From Bacteroidetes bacterium SW_9_63_38 (GTDB lineage Bacteria > Bacteroidota > Rhodothermia > Rhodothermales > Salinibacteraceae), in NCBI GenBank assembly GCA_003022435.1, contig PXUA01000001.1, positions 62,001-126,000 on the forward strand: a stretch of 64,000 nt of DNA, given 5' to 3'. This document shows positions 34,830-49,245 of this stretch, piece by piece; position 1 is the stretch's first letter, and each line of letters begins with the position of its first letter. The notes beneath the pieces were generated by a model. That model was not told the DNA's origin and searched no databases. It worked only from the letters and a program-made list of their open reading frames with translations. Made by a program: the position numbers and the translations under genes.

Positions 34830-36431
34830 TTATCCAACCTCCTTCTCCCGAGCGGTGGCCGCCTGCTCTCGCATCAACAACAGCCCCACGAAGCAGGCGG
34901 AGAAAAACATGATGGTGAGCGCGTAGGGCGCGGCCTCCCCGAACATCGCCTCCTCGGCGTAGCTCCAGGTATTGAGGGCCAGCGTCCCGAACCCCACCGG
35001 GGCGAGCAGGAGGGTGAGGGGGAGTTCCTTCATCGCCGACAGGAACACGAACGCCACGCTCACGAGCAATCCCCGCCGCATGAGCGGAAATGTTGCACTC
35101 GCGAACGCGCCCAGTCGCGATCGACCGAGCGACCGGGCCGCCTCTTCGAGGTTGGGCGGCGCCTGGTAGAGCGCGCTCCGGATCGGCCCGATGGCCTCGG
35201 CCATAAAGTGGAGCGCGTAGGCCGCCACCAGCAGGCCGAGCGTCTGGTACACCGCCGGCACGGCCCCGAGCGTGAAGACGATCAGCGCCAGGGCGAAGGC
35301 CAGCGGCGGCGTCGCGTAGCCGAGGTACGCGATGCGCTCAATGGTCTGCGTCGCCCCGGAATGATAGCGCACGCCGAGGTAGGCGATGGGAGTCGCCAGC
35401 AGCGCCGCGAGGCCGGCGGCGGGCGCCGACGCCGACACCGACGCCCAGAGCGACGACGCGAGGCTTCCCCACGGCAACCCGGTCGCCACCGTATCCGACA
35501 TCCAGTAGCCCACCGTCCCCATCGGCAGGCCGACGGACGCCAGCGCCAGCCCGCCCGCAAAGGCATACCCGGCCCAGCGCCACGCGCCCAGCTCAAGCGG
35601 GACCGCCCGTCGGGCCGTCCCGCTGCCCGTGCGGTGTAATAACAGGCCGCGCAGCAGACTCGCTTCCAGAAAGAGGACGACCCCCGTCAGGGCCAGCAGC
35701 ATGAGCGCCAGGCAGGCCGCGTAGATGCGGTCGTAGGAGGCCGCATACTGCAGATACAGCGCGTAGCTAAACGTTTTAAACCGCATGAGCGACACCACTC
35801 CGAAGTCGCCCAGCACGTGGAGTCCCACCAGCAGGCTGCCCGCCAGATACCCGGGCCGGAGCTGCGGGAGAACCACGTTCCAGAACACCTGCCAGCGGCT
35901 GTAGCCGAGCGTCCGGGCGGATTCTTCCAGCGCGGGATCAACGCCGAGGAGCGCCGTGCGCAGGTTGAGGAAGAGATAGGGGTAGGTCCCCAGACTTAGC
36001 GCAATCAGGGCGCCGTCGTATCCGCTGAGGCGGGGGAGCACCACCCCGATCGTCTGTGCAAGGGTGCCGTACTGCCCCGTCGTTGCCAGCAGCACGTACG
36101 CCATCACGTACCCCGGCACCGCCAGCGGCAGTACCCCCATCAGCGTCAGCACGCCGCGTCCCGGCAGGTTCGTCCGAGTGGTTAGCCACGCCAGCGGAAA
36201 CGCGAGCACCGTCGTTCCGGCGAGCACCCCCACCGCCAGTCCGACGGTGTTGCCCAGCAGTCGGAGGGTTTGCCACCGGACGACCAGATCCGAAAGCGTC
36301 TGCAGATCCGCCTCAAAGGCGCGGACGAACAGATACCCCAGCGGCACCAACACCCCCGCGAGCACAATCCCCACCGGAAGCGTCACGTACCACCGCACTC
36401 GCATCGTCCGAACGGCTCGCGCAACGGTCAT
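34830..36431 (-). CDS. fbpB: Fe(III) ABC transporter permease (FbpB-like, fused double permease)
   Basis: 533 residues with about twelve helices and two permease units, each with the EAA-loop pattern: EESARTLGYSRWQVFWNVVLPQLRPG in the first half and EEAARSLGRSRLGAFASATFPLMRRG in the second. This head-to-tail double BPD_transp arrangement is typical for ferric iron importers (FbpB, SfuB). It works in the inner membrane with the ATPase at 33586 and the lipoprotein at 36504. Length is normal for the family. Confidence 0.92.
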   Translation of the reverse strand: MTVARAVRTMRVRWYVTLPVGIVLAGVLVPLGYLFVRAFEADLQTLSDLVVRWQTLRLLGNTVGLAVGVLAGTTVLAFPLAWLTTRTNLPGRGVLTLMGVLPLAVPGYVMAYVLLATTGQYGTLAQTIGVVLPRLSGYDGALIALSLGTYPYLFLNLRTALLGVDPALEESARTLGYSRWQVFWNVVLPQLRPGYLAGSLLVGLHVLGDFGVVSLMRFKTFSYALYLQYAASYDRIYAACLALMLLALTGVVLFLEASLLRGLLLHRTGSGTARRAVPLELGAWRWAGYAFAGGLALASVGLPMGTVGYWMSDTVATGLPWGSLASSLWASVSASAPAAGLAALLATPIAYLGVRYHSGATQTIERIAYLGYATPPLAFALALIVFTLGAVPAVYQTLGLLVAAYALHFMAEAIGPIRSALYQAPPNLEEAARSLGRSRLGAFASATFPLMRRGLLVSVAFVFLSAMKELPLTLLLAPVGFGTLALNTWSYAEEAMFGEAAPYALTIMFFSACFVGLLLMREQAATAREKEVG

Positions 36432-36503
36432 GCCCGTCTGCTACTGACAAACAAACTCAACACTACTCCGCCCCCGCTCTCCCACTCTCATGCTCCCCGC
36501 GCA

Positions 36504-37571
36504 CTACAGCGCTCCAATCTCTCGAAGGAGATCGAGCGTCGGATCCATCTCCTGAAGCCTCTCCAACTCAAACTCGGGACTGAGCGTTAGCGCACGGTCC
36601 ACCGGCACCATGTAGTCCGGCACCTCCGTGCCCGACACCATCGGATACTCGTTCACCCGATTGGCGGCATACGACTGCGCCTGCTCCGACAGCAAAAACT
36701 GGAGGAACCGCTGCGCCTCGGCGCTCTGATTGCTCGTCTGGAGCACCCCGGCCCCCGTGACGAGAGCGAGATTCCCGAGGTCGCCGTTCTGAAAGCGATA
36801 GGTGTCGACGGGGGCCGACGCCGGCGCCGCCTTCTCTTCTTCCTCGTGTTCTTCCTCGTCCTCGTGGCCCTCGTACTCGCCCTCGGCTCCCCCGTGCTTG
36901 AGCCGCAGGACGTAGTAGTGATTCGTGAGCGCCGCGTCGATCTCCCCCGCGGCCAGTGCTCGAATCATGGGCGTGTTCGACGTGTAGCTCTTCGGCGACA
37001 GCTCCGTCATCTCTCGCAGCCACTTCTCGGTGGAGTCCATACCGGCCGTGACCCGCATCGCCGTCACGAAGTCCTGAAAGCTGGAGTAGGACGGCGTCCA
37101 GCCAATTCGGCCCTCCAAGTCGTCGTGGTAGGGCAGGTCCGCAACGGACTCGGGCAGGTCTTCCGAATTGACCGCCTCACTGTTGTAGGCGAGCACGCGA
37201 AACCGGGTCGTGACCGGCGTCCAGCGCTGGTTCGACGGCACGAAGCGGGCAGGTCGGCTCGTCACCGAGTCCGGAAGCTGCGCCAGTAGATCGTTGTTGA
37301 CGGCGTTGCCGAGCGCCCCGGTCGTGTTGGCCCAGAACACGTCCGCCGGGCTTTGATCGCTCTCCTCCTGCAGGGCGGCCAGCAGCTGGGCGTCGGAGCC
37401 GTACTTCACCTTCACCGACACGTCCGCCTTCTCCTGGTACATGGACACCAGCGAGTCGACGAGCGCCTTGCTGCGCCCGGAGTAGATCACGAGTTCGTCT
37501 TTCTCGCCCCCGCAGCCGACCATCGACACGACGAGAACGAGAACTAGCGACAGGCAAAGAAATCGCAGCAT
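36504..37571 (-). CDS. fbpA: Fe(III) ABC transporter substrate-binding lipoprotein (FbpA-like)
   Basis: 355 residues. Lipoprotein signal VLVLVVSMVGC gives a lipid-anchored Cys at about 20. Periplasmic-binding fold: ELVIYSGRSKALVDSLVSMYQEKADVSVKV, DVFWANTTGALGNAVNNDLL, and GRIGWTPSYSSFQDFVTAM. YYVLRLKHGG contains the Tyr pair used for Fe3+ in FbpA proteins. A His/Asp/Glu-rich insert of about 25 residues (GEYEGHEDEEEHEEEEK) interrupts the late part; it could bind metal. An imperfect palindrome TTTAGACCAATTTTAAA at 37601-37617, upstream of the start, may be a metal-regulator site. Confidence 0.9.
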   Translation of the reverse strand: MLRFLCLSLVLVLVVSMVGCGGEKDELVIYSGRSKALVDSLVSMYQEKADVSVKVKYGSDAQLLAALQEESDQSPADVFWANTTGALGNAVNNDLLAQLPDSVTSRPARFVPSNQRWTPVTTRFRVLAYNSEAVNSEDLPESVADLPYHDDLEGRIGWTPSYSSFQDFVTAMRVTAGMDSTEKWLREMTELSPKSYTSNTPMIRALAAGEIDAALTNHYYVLRLKHGGAEGEYEGHEDEEEHEEEEKAAPASAPVDTYRFQNGDLGNLALVTGAGVLQTSNQSAEAQRFLQFLLSEQAQSYAANRVNEYPMVSGTEVPDYMVPVDRALTLSPEFELERLQEMDPTLDLLREIGAL

Positions 37572-37704
37572 GAACCGGGGGGGAAAATTCGGGGATCTTG
37601 TTTAGACCAATTTTAAAGAGCGGGTTCGAAAGATGATAGGCGTCCCCGTTCGATTGGGCCGAATTGCTGGAAACTCCACAGAGCGGTACCGGGCCCGGCT
37701 GCGT

Positions 37705-38835
37705 TCAGACCAGATCCTCAATGGCCTTCATGAGGCGGTCGGGGTGTCGGCGCTGCTGGAGGGCCTGGACGCCCTCGTTGAGCCGCGTCTGCCAGTCGTC
37801 CTGAAAGAACCGAGTGATTGCCTGCGCCAGCGCCGACGGCTCCTCCGGCGGCACTACGAACCCGGCCTCCTCGTGGGGAATCGTTTCGGCGAGGCCGCCC
37901 ACGTTCGTCACCACCATCGGCACGCCGAAGTGGGTGGCAATCTGGGCGACACCGCTCTGGGTGGCCGACACGTACGGCTGCACCACGAGGTCGGCGGCGG
38001 AGAAGACGGCAGGGACCGCCTCGGAGGGGATGTACTGGTCGTACCAGTGCACGTGCTCTTCCAGGTTGTACTGCCCAATGAGCCCATGGTAGCGCGCCGT
38101 GTCGTCGTAGGCCTCCCCCGCCACGACAAGCTGGAGGTCCGGCAGCGCCTCCAGCACCTCGGGCAGGGCCTTCAGAAGCACGTGCAGTCCCTTGTATTCG
38201 CGCACGAAGCCGAAAAAGAGAAGCACCGGGGCATCCAGCGGCAGTCCCATCGCCGAGCGCGCCTTGCCCTTGGCCATCGGCGCCCCGAAGCGCTCGTAGA
38301 TGGGATGCTCGATCCGCCGGACCGCGGCGTCCGGGCGGCGCAGGTCGCGCAGGTCGTCGGCCACGGACGCGGACATCACGACGTGTCCCTCGCAGGCCCG
38401 CAGGAAGTACCGGCTCAGCCACGTGTCGCCCAGATGCCGCTCGTGGGGAAGGGCGTTGTGCACGACGGCGTACGAGGGAACGCCGGCGCGGCGGAGGAGG
38501 CGCGCAATCGTGCCGTAGGCCGGTGCGAAAAACGGCATCCAGTATTGAAAAACAACGGCATTCGGATCGGCCTCGCGGAGCGCCCGCGCCGTCCGAATCC
38601 AGGACAGCGGGTTGATGGAGTCAAGCCTCCGCGGCGCGCCCCGCACAATCGGCGCCGCGTCGCTGTCGGGCTCATACTGCGTCTCGCCGGGAAACAGCAG
38701 GTCCGGATACTGCCGCGAGAAGGTGACCGGCCGCACGTCGTGCCCCCGCTCCGCCAGTCCCGTCACGGTCATCTCCGTAAAATGCGCAATCCCGCCCCGA
38801 TACGGATGCATCGGACCGACAACCGCAATTCTCAT
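37705..38835 (-). CDS. Glycosyltransferase family 4
   Basis: 376 residues from ATG 38835 (MRIAVVGPMHPYRGGIAHF); an ATG eight codons earlier (38859) is also possible. GT-B fold: N-terminal acceptor half with GPMHPYRGGIAHFTEMTVTGLAERGH, C-terminal UDP-sugar half with LFFGFVREYKGLHVLLKALPEVL, and the motif ADLVVQPYVSATQSGVAQIATHFGVPMVVTNVGGLAETI, whose E-x7-E equivalent is relaxed. It probably adds a sugar to a cell-surface glycan. It stands alone between the iron importer and an aldo/keto reductase, so the acceptor cannot be inferred. Confidence 0.9.
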   Translation of the reverse strand: MRIAVVGPMHPYRGGIAHFTEMTVTGLAERGHDVRPVTFSRQYPDLLFPGETQYEPDSDAAPIVRGAPRRLDSINPLSWIRTARALREADPNAVVFQYWMPFFAPAYGTIARLLRRAGVPSYAVVHNALPHERHLGDTWLSRYFLRACEGHVVMSASVADDLRDLRRPDAAVRRIEHPIYERFGAPMAKGKARSAMGLPLDAPVLLFFGFVREYKGLHVLLKALPEVLEALPDLQLVVAGEAYDDTARYHGLIGQYNLEEHVHWYDQYIPSEAVPAVFSAADLVVQPYVSATQSGVAQIATHFGVPMVVTNVGGLAETIPHEEAGFVVPPEEPSALAQAITRFFQDDWQTRLNEGVQALQQRRHPDRLMKAIEDLV

Positions 38836-38944
38836 TGGCTCGTTGTCCGATTGTCCCATTTGATTAGGTCTCTTCTCTCACTTGTCAGTCAACGCATCTC
38901 CCCAACCCACAACACTGAACGCGTAGCGCCCAACACCGAACGCT

Positions 38945-39928
38945 TTAACGGCTCACCGAACTCATGTCCGGATACCGATCGCCCGCCGCAGCGTCCTCCG
39001 GCGCAATCTCGTTGATCCGCGTCAGCTCCTCGTCCATCAGCTCCACATTGAGCGCACCCAGATTTTGATCCAGGTGGTCCGGATTCGTGGTCCCCGGAAT
39101 GGGCACAATGTCGTCGCCCTGATGCAAGACCCACGCAAGGGCCAACTGGGCGGGTGTGACGCTTTTCTTTTCGGCCAGCCGCTCGACTTCGTCCACAAGG
39201 TCCAGGTTCTTCTGGAAATTCTCGCCCTGGAACCGCGGGTTGTCGCGACGCCAGTCGTCCTCCGGCAGGTCGTCGGGCGACTCGAAGCGGCCCGTTAAGA
39301 AGCCGCGTCCGAGCGGGCTGTACGGCACGAGACTGATGCCGAGGTCGTCGATGGTCTCCATGATGTCTCCCTCCACGTGCCGCGTCCACAGCGAGTACTC
39401 CGTCTGCAGTGCCGTAATCGGATGCTCCTCGTGGGCCTCGCGAATGGTATCGGCCGCCGCCTCAGAGAGGCCGAGATAACGCACCTTGCCTTCTTCCACG
39501 AGCCGTCCCATCGCCCCCACCGTATGCTTGATCGGCACCTCCGGATCCACGCGGTGGAGGTAATAGAGGTCGATGGTGTCGACGCCGAGCCGCTGAAGCG
39601 AGTCCTCGCAGGCCTTCTTGACGTAGCTGGGCCGACCGTTGATGCCCTGATAGCTGCCGTCCTCCCCCCGCACGATGCCGAACTTCGTGGCGATGGTAAT
39701 GGTGTGCTGATGCGAATCCAGAACGCGCCCCAACAGCTTCTCGTTTGTGAACGGACCGTACATGTCGGCGGTGTCAAAAAACGTGGCGCCGCGGTCGACG
39801 GCGCGCTGCAGCGTTTTGATGGCCCGATTCTCGTCGGGCGTGCCGTAAAACTCCGACATGCCCATGCAGCCGAGGCCGAGGGCCGAGACGGGGAGGTCAT
39901 TTTGGCCGAGGGTGCGTTTCTGTACCAT
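38945..39928 (-). CDS. Aldo/keto reductase (YajO/Tas-like)
   Basis: 327 residues from ATG 39928 ([29 protein letters not shown]). The (beta/alpha)8 AKR catalytic residues are in [21 protein letters not shown] (Asp, Tyr), ITIATKFG (Lys) and [15 protein letters not shown] (His). NADPH-binding end: [31 protein letters not shown]. Pattern LGCMGMS..YG is typical of the AKR11/13 group that reduces aldehydes or quinones. It lies downstream of katG, but a terminator separates them. The stop is followed by short AACGC-type repeats. Confidence 0.93.
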   Translation of the reverse strand: MVQKRTLGQNDLPVSALGLGCMGMSEFYGTPDENRAIKTLQRAVDRGATFFDTADMYGPFTNEKLLGRVLDSHQHTITIATKFGIVRGEDGSYQGINGRPSYVKKACEDSLQRLGVDTIDLYYLHRVDPEVPIKHTVGAMGRLVEEGKVRYLGLSEAAADTIREAHEEHPITALQTEYSLWTRHVEGDIMETIDDLGISLVPYSPLGRGFLTGRFESPDDLPEDDWRRDNPRFQGENFQKNLDLVDEVERLAEKKSVTPAQLALAWVLHQGDDIVPIPGTTNPDHLDQNLGALNVELMDEELTRINEIAPEDAAAGDRYPDMSSVSR

Positions 39929-40010
39929 GCCGCTCACTTGATTACACAGGAAGAGAAGAAAATGCAGAAAGCGATGGGTCCAACGTTCCCACTTTTCTGC
40001 TGTTGCGAAT

Positions 40011-40048
40011 AAAAAAAGACCCCGAGCGACGGTGGTGTCACTCGGGGC
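40011..40048 (-). terminator. Rho-independent terminator of katG
   Basis: On the minus strand GGCCCCGAG and CTCGGGGTC pair (arms at 40041-40048 and 40020-40026) and are followed by a run of seven Ts (AAAAAAA at 40011-40017 on the plus strand). It lies 48 bases after the katG stop. This is the clearest intrinsic terminator in the window. Confidence 0.9.
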
Positions 40049-40095
40049 CTTCGTCGTACAATCAGAGGCGGCTCTCCCGACAGGGAGCATCGGCG

Positions 40096-42443
<2,348 letters not shown>

Positions 42444-42464
42444 GACAGATGCCGCGTAGTACGC

Positions 42465-43370
42465 ATGACCCTCGCTCAGCTCCAGTACCTTGATGCCCTG
42501 GCCACCCACCGCCACTTCGGCGAGGCCGCCGCGGCGTGCCATGTGTCCCAGCCGACCCTGAGTACGCAGCTCCGGAAGCTCGAGGACGAGTTGGAGGTGG
42601 AGCTCATCGATCGGAGCCACCAGCCGGTGGTCCCGACAGGCGCAGGGGAGCGTCTGGTCGGGCAAGCACGTACAGTGCTCGCGGAGCGGGACCGCCTGCA
42701 GACCATAGCCGGGGAACTGCAGGATCGAATCACCGGCACCCTCCGCGTCGGGATGCTGCCGACGATGTCGCCCTATCTGCTTCCCCTTCTCCTGCCCGCT
42801 ATGGAGGAGGCCCACCCCAACCTGACCCTGGTTCTGCGCGAGTGGCCCACCGCCGAGGTGTTCAACGCCCTGCGGCGGGACGAGCTTGACATCGGCCTCA
42901 TTGCCACCGACGAGGCCGGCCCCGACTTCTACGACGACGTGCTCTTCACGGAGCCGTTCGTGGGCTACGTCTCGTCGGACCATCCTCTCGCTGACCGGAA
43001 TCGCCTCACGGCCACCGACCTCTCAGTGGACGACCTCTGGCTGCTCAGCGAAGGACACTGCTTTCGCGACCAAGTGCTCCAGATGTGCGGCCGCACGCCC
43101 GAGGACGGCCCGACCCGTCCTCAGTTCGAAAGCGGCTCCCTGGAAACGCTCGTCCATCTCGTCCGCCACAGCGGCGGCATGACACTCCTCCCCGCCCTTG
43201 CTACCCACCACATGCCCGCCACCGAGCGTCGCGTCCACATCCTCCCGTTCGAACCGCCCCTCCCGACGCGCGACATTCGGCTCGTGGGCCGGCGCCGCCA
43301 CAAACAACGCCTCGTCGACGCCCTGGTGCGTACCCTCCACGCCACCCTCCCCGACACCGTCCGCCTCTGA
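42465..43370 (+). CDS. oxyR: LysR-type peroxide sensor OxyR
   Basis: 301 residues. N-terminal winged HTH: MTLAQLQYLDALATHRHFGEAAAACHVSQPTLSTQLRKLEDELEVELIDRS. The regulatory domain has the OxyR redox pair in LLSEGHCFRDQVLQMC: two Cys nine residues apart, matching Cys199/Cys208 of E. coli OxyR, with the conserved GHCFRDQ. It senses H2O2 by disulfide formation and activates katG. The ATG at 42465 follows the operator directly. It is convergent with the GT2 gene, whose stop is only 6 bases away. Confidence 0.95.
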   Translation: MTLAQLQYLDALATHRHFGEAAAACHVSQPTLSTQLRKLEDELEVELIDRSHQPVVPTGAGERLVGQARTVLAERDRLQTIAGELQDRITGTLRVGMLPTMSPYLLPLLLPAMEEAHPNLTLVLREWPTAEVFNALRRDELDIGLIATDEAGPDFYDDVLFTEPFVGYVSSDHPLADRNRLTATDLSVDDLWLLSEGHCFRDQVLQMCGRTPEDGPTRPQFESGSLETLVHLVRHSGGMTLLPALATHHMPATERRVHILPFEPPLPTRDIRLVGRRRHKQRLVDALVRTLHATLPDTVRL

Positions 43371-43375
43371 CGTCC

Positions 43376-44446
43376 TCACGCCTCGTCTGCTTCTCCCTGT
43401 CCCACATTCACACCCTCTGCCCTTCCTCTTCCCGCGGCTCGGGTATGGATGTCTCCCCGCGGCGGCAACGCCTCCCCCACCACGTAGGTATCGGTGTCCT
43501 GCATCCGCGGCTGGATCATCATCTCCCCCAACAGCCCCGTCGTAAACATCTGCGCCCCGAACAGAATGAGCAACAGGCCGAGCAGCAGCAGCGGGCGCTC
43601 CCCGATGGGATGGCCGTAGACGAGTTTGTCAATCGTCAGCCAGAGGTTGATCGCAACGCCCGTCGTGAACGTCAGCGTCCCAACCCCCCCGAAGAAGTGC
43701 ATGGGGCGCACCGCAAACCGGGTCAGAAAGACCACCGTAACGAGGTCCAAGAAGCCCTTCCCGAAGCGGTCCACGCCAAATTTCGTTTCGCCGTACTTCC
43801 GCGGATGATGCTCGACCGGCTTCTCGGCCACCCGATCGTACCCGGCCCACTTGGCCAGCAGCGGGATGTACCGGTGCAACTCACCATACACATCGACACT
43901 CTTGACCACCTCCCGCCGGTAGGCCTTGAGCCCGCAATTGAAATCGTGTAGGGGAAGCCCTGAACTCATGCGAGTCACCCAGTTGAAAAAGCGGCTCGGG
44001 ATGGTCTTGCTAAGCGGATCCTTGCGCTCCCGCTTCCACCCGCTCACCAGGTCGTAGTCGCCCTCTTCCAGCATGTCGATGAGGGCCGGGATCTCAGCCG
44101 GGTCGTCCTGCAGGTCCGCGTCCATCGTCACCACGTAGGTCCCCTGCGCGTGCTCGAACCCCACGGCCAGGGCCGCCGACTTGCCGTAGTTGCGCTGCAG
44201 CTGCAGCCCGGCGATCCGGGCGTCCTCCTCGTGCAGCGCCTGAACCGCAGCCCAGGTGCCATCGCGCGAGCCGTCGTCCACGATCCACACCTGAAACGTG
44301 AGCCCCGCGTCCTCACACACCGCCCGGATCCGCTCGCCCAGCTCGGGGAGCGGCTCGGCCTCCTCGTACGCCGGGACGATGACCGAGAGGGTCGGCCGCT
44401 CGGCGTCCGAGACAGAATGTTGCAAGCAAGCCTGCTCCACGATCAA
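43376..44446 (-). CDS. Family 2 glycosyltransferase, polyprenyl-phosphate hexosyltransferase (DPM1/GtrB-like)
   Basis: 356 residues. GT2 domain: LSVIVPAYEEAEPLPELGERI, VDDGSRDGTW, NYGKSAALAVGFEHAQGTYVVTMDADLQDDPAEIP (D-x-D), SGWKRERKDPLSKTIPSRFFNWV and DFNCGLKAYRREV. Two C-terminal helices (FFGGVGTLTFTTGVAINLWL; PLLLLGLLLILFGAQMFTTGLLGEMM). Such enzymes load a sugar onto undecaprenyl phosphate at the inner membrane for later glycan use. The start is probably TTG 44446 with AGGA seven bases before it; a GTG two codons later is the alternative. Confidence 0.92.
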   Translation of the reverse strand: MIVEQACLQHSVSDAERPTLSVIVPAYEEAEPLPELGERIRAVCEDAGLTFQVWIVDDGSRDGTWAAVQALHEEDARIAGLQLQRNYGKSAALAVGFEHAQGTYVVTMDADLQDDPAEIPALIDMLEEGDYDLVSGWKRERKDPLSKTIPSRFFNWVTRMSSGLPLHDFNCGLKAYRREVVKSVDVYGELHRYIPLLAKWAGYDRVAEKPVEHHPRKYGETKFGVDRFGKGFLDLVTVVFLTRFAVRPMHFFGGVGTLTFTTGVAINLWLTIDKLVYGHPIGERPLLLLGLLLILFGAQMFTTGLLGEMMIQPRMQDTDTYVVGEALPPRGDIHTRAAGRGRAEGVNVGQGEADEA

Positions 44447-44455
44447 AGTTGATTC

Positions 44456-44875
44456 CTATGGCTGTCGTCGAAACCCCATCCCGACGTGCTCGAAGTGGGC
44501 GTCGCCCGTAAGCACGTCACGCAGGTCCCGGTGTTGCATCACGACAAATGAGGTGAGATCCGTAAAGGAAACGTCGGGCTTGTCGCTGTACTGTTCTCGA
44601 AGAGCGATGGCCCGCTCGAAATGATCGCGCCCAATCCACTCCAAACTTAGAAAGGCGTTTTGGCGGGCCGACTCAATCTGCTGATATCCTTCCCAGGCTT
44701 TTTCGAACGGAAGACGCTTGAAAAGAAGCGTCAGGGCCTCGGTGAGCACATAGTCCGTGGTATGGACCGCTCCCCCTTGGAGGGCATCCTGGAAATATGC
44801 CTTTACCTCTTCGTGTCTCGATTCGCGACGATCCCGCAACTTCAACCAGCCCCACGTATCGACGAAAAGACTCAT
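44456..44875 (-). CDS. PIN-domain toxin (VapC-like)
   Basis: 139 residues. PIN motifs: MSLFVDTWGWLKL (first Asp), TTDYVLTEALTLLF (Glu), DVSFTDLTSFVVMQH (Asp pair region), LTGDAHFEHVG (last Asp). PIN toxins cut RNA using Mg2+. Its ATG overlaps the stop of the preceding 75-codon gene by four bases (ATGA), the normal toxin-antitoxin layout. The intact acidic residues suggest it is active. Confidence 0.88.
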   Translation of the reverse strand: MSLFVDTWGWLKLRDRRESRHEEVKAYFQDALQGGAVHTTDYVLTEALTLLFKRLPFEKAWEGYQQIESARQNAFLSLEWIGRDHFERAIALREQYSDKPDVSFTDLTSFVVMQHRDLRDVLTGDAHFEHVGMGFRRQP

Positions 44876-45099
44876 ACCTCCTCCCTATACAGTTCCTCAT
44901 CAATGTCTTGAGCTAAGGAACCGTGTTCTACACCTCCAATGTAGTCCAGAAGCGGGTTTTCCGCCGGATCGCGTCGTCCATCCTCGGTCCGCTGCTCCTC
45001 TTCCTCCCGCAGCGACTTGACGTAGTCCAACACCTCCCGCCGCCGTGCCTCCGGCAACACGTCGAGGACCTCCATGATTTTTCGCTTCGTGTCGGCCAT
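44872..45099 (-). CDS. Antitoxin partner of the PIN toxin
   Basis: 75 residues: MADTKRKIMEVLDVLPEARRREVLDYVKSLREEEEQRT, then a disordered acidic tail DYIGGVEHGSLAQDIDEELYREEV. The helical first half resembles DUF2281/VapB-like antitoxins, and the tail could wrap the toxin. Overlaps the toxin gene by four bases. Called mainly from context and size. Confidence 0.75.
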   Translation of the reverse strand: MADTKRKIMEVLDVLPEARRREVLDYVKSLREEEEQRTEDGRRDPAENPLLDYIGGVEHGSLAQDIDEELYREEV

Positions 45100-45162
45100 G
45101 TTAATTCTCCGAGCCGTATTTCAAGGGAAGAAATTCAGAAACCCCACTTCTGATGCGTGATC

Positions 45163-45209
45163 CGTGAAGCGTGAATGGGGCCGTCGGACTACTCAAATCA
45201 CGCTTCACG
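45163..45209 (-). terminator. 12-bp hairpin downstream of gyrB
   Basis: CGTGAAGCGTGA (45163-45174) and TCACGCTTCACG (45198-45209) are perfect inverted repeats with a 23-base loop, starting 10 bases after the gyrB stop. No T-run follows, so it may act as a message-end stabiliser or a weak terminator. It uses the CGTGA/TCACG words found after several other genes. Confidence 0.5.
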
Positions 45210-45218
45210 CATCACTTT

Positions 45219-49245
<4,027 letters not shown>

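Noticed and set aside
37601..37617. Fur or DtxR operator upstream of fbpA
   Set aside because: TTTAGACCAATTTTAAA is only partly palindromic and matches no consensus well enough; kept as a remark in the gene entry.
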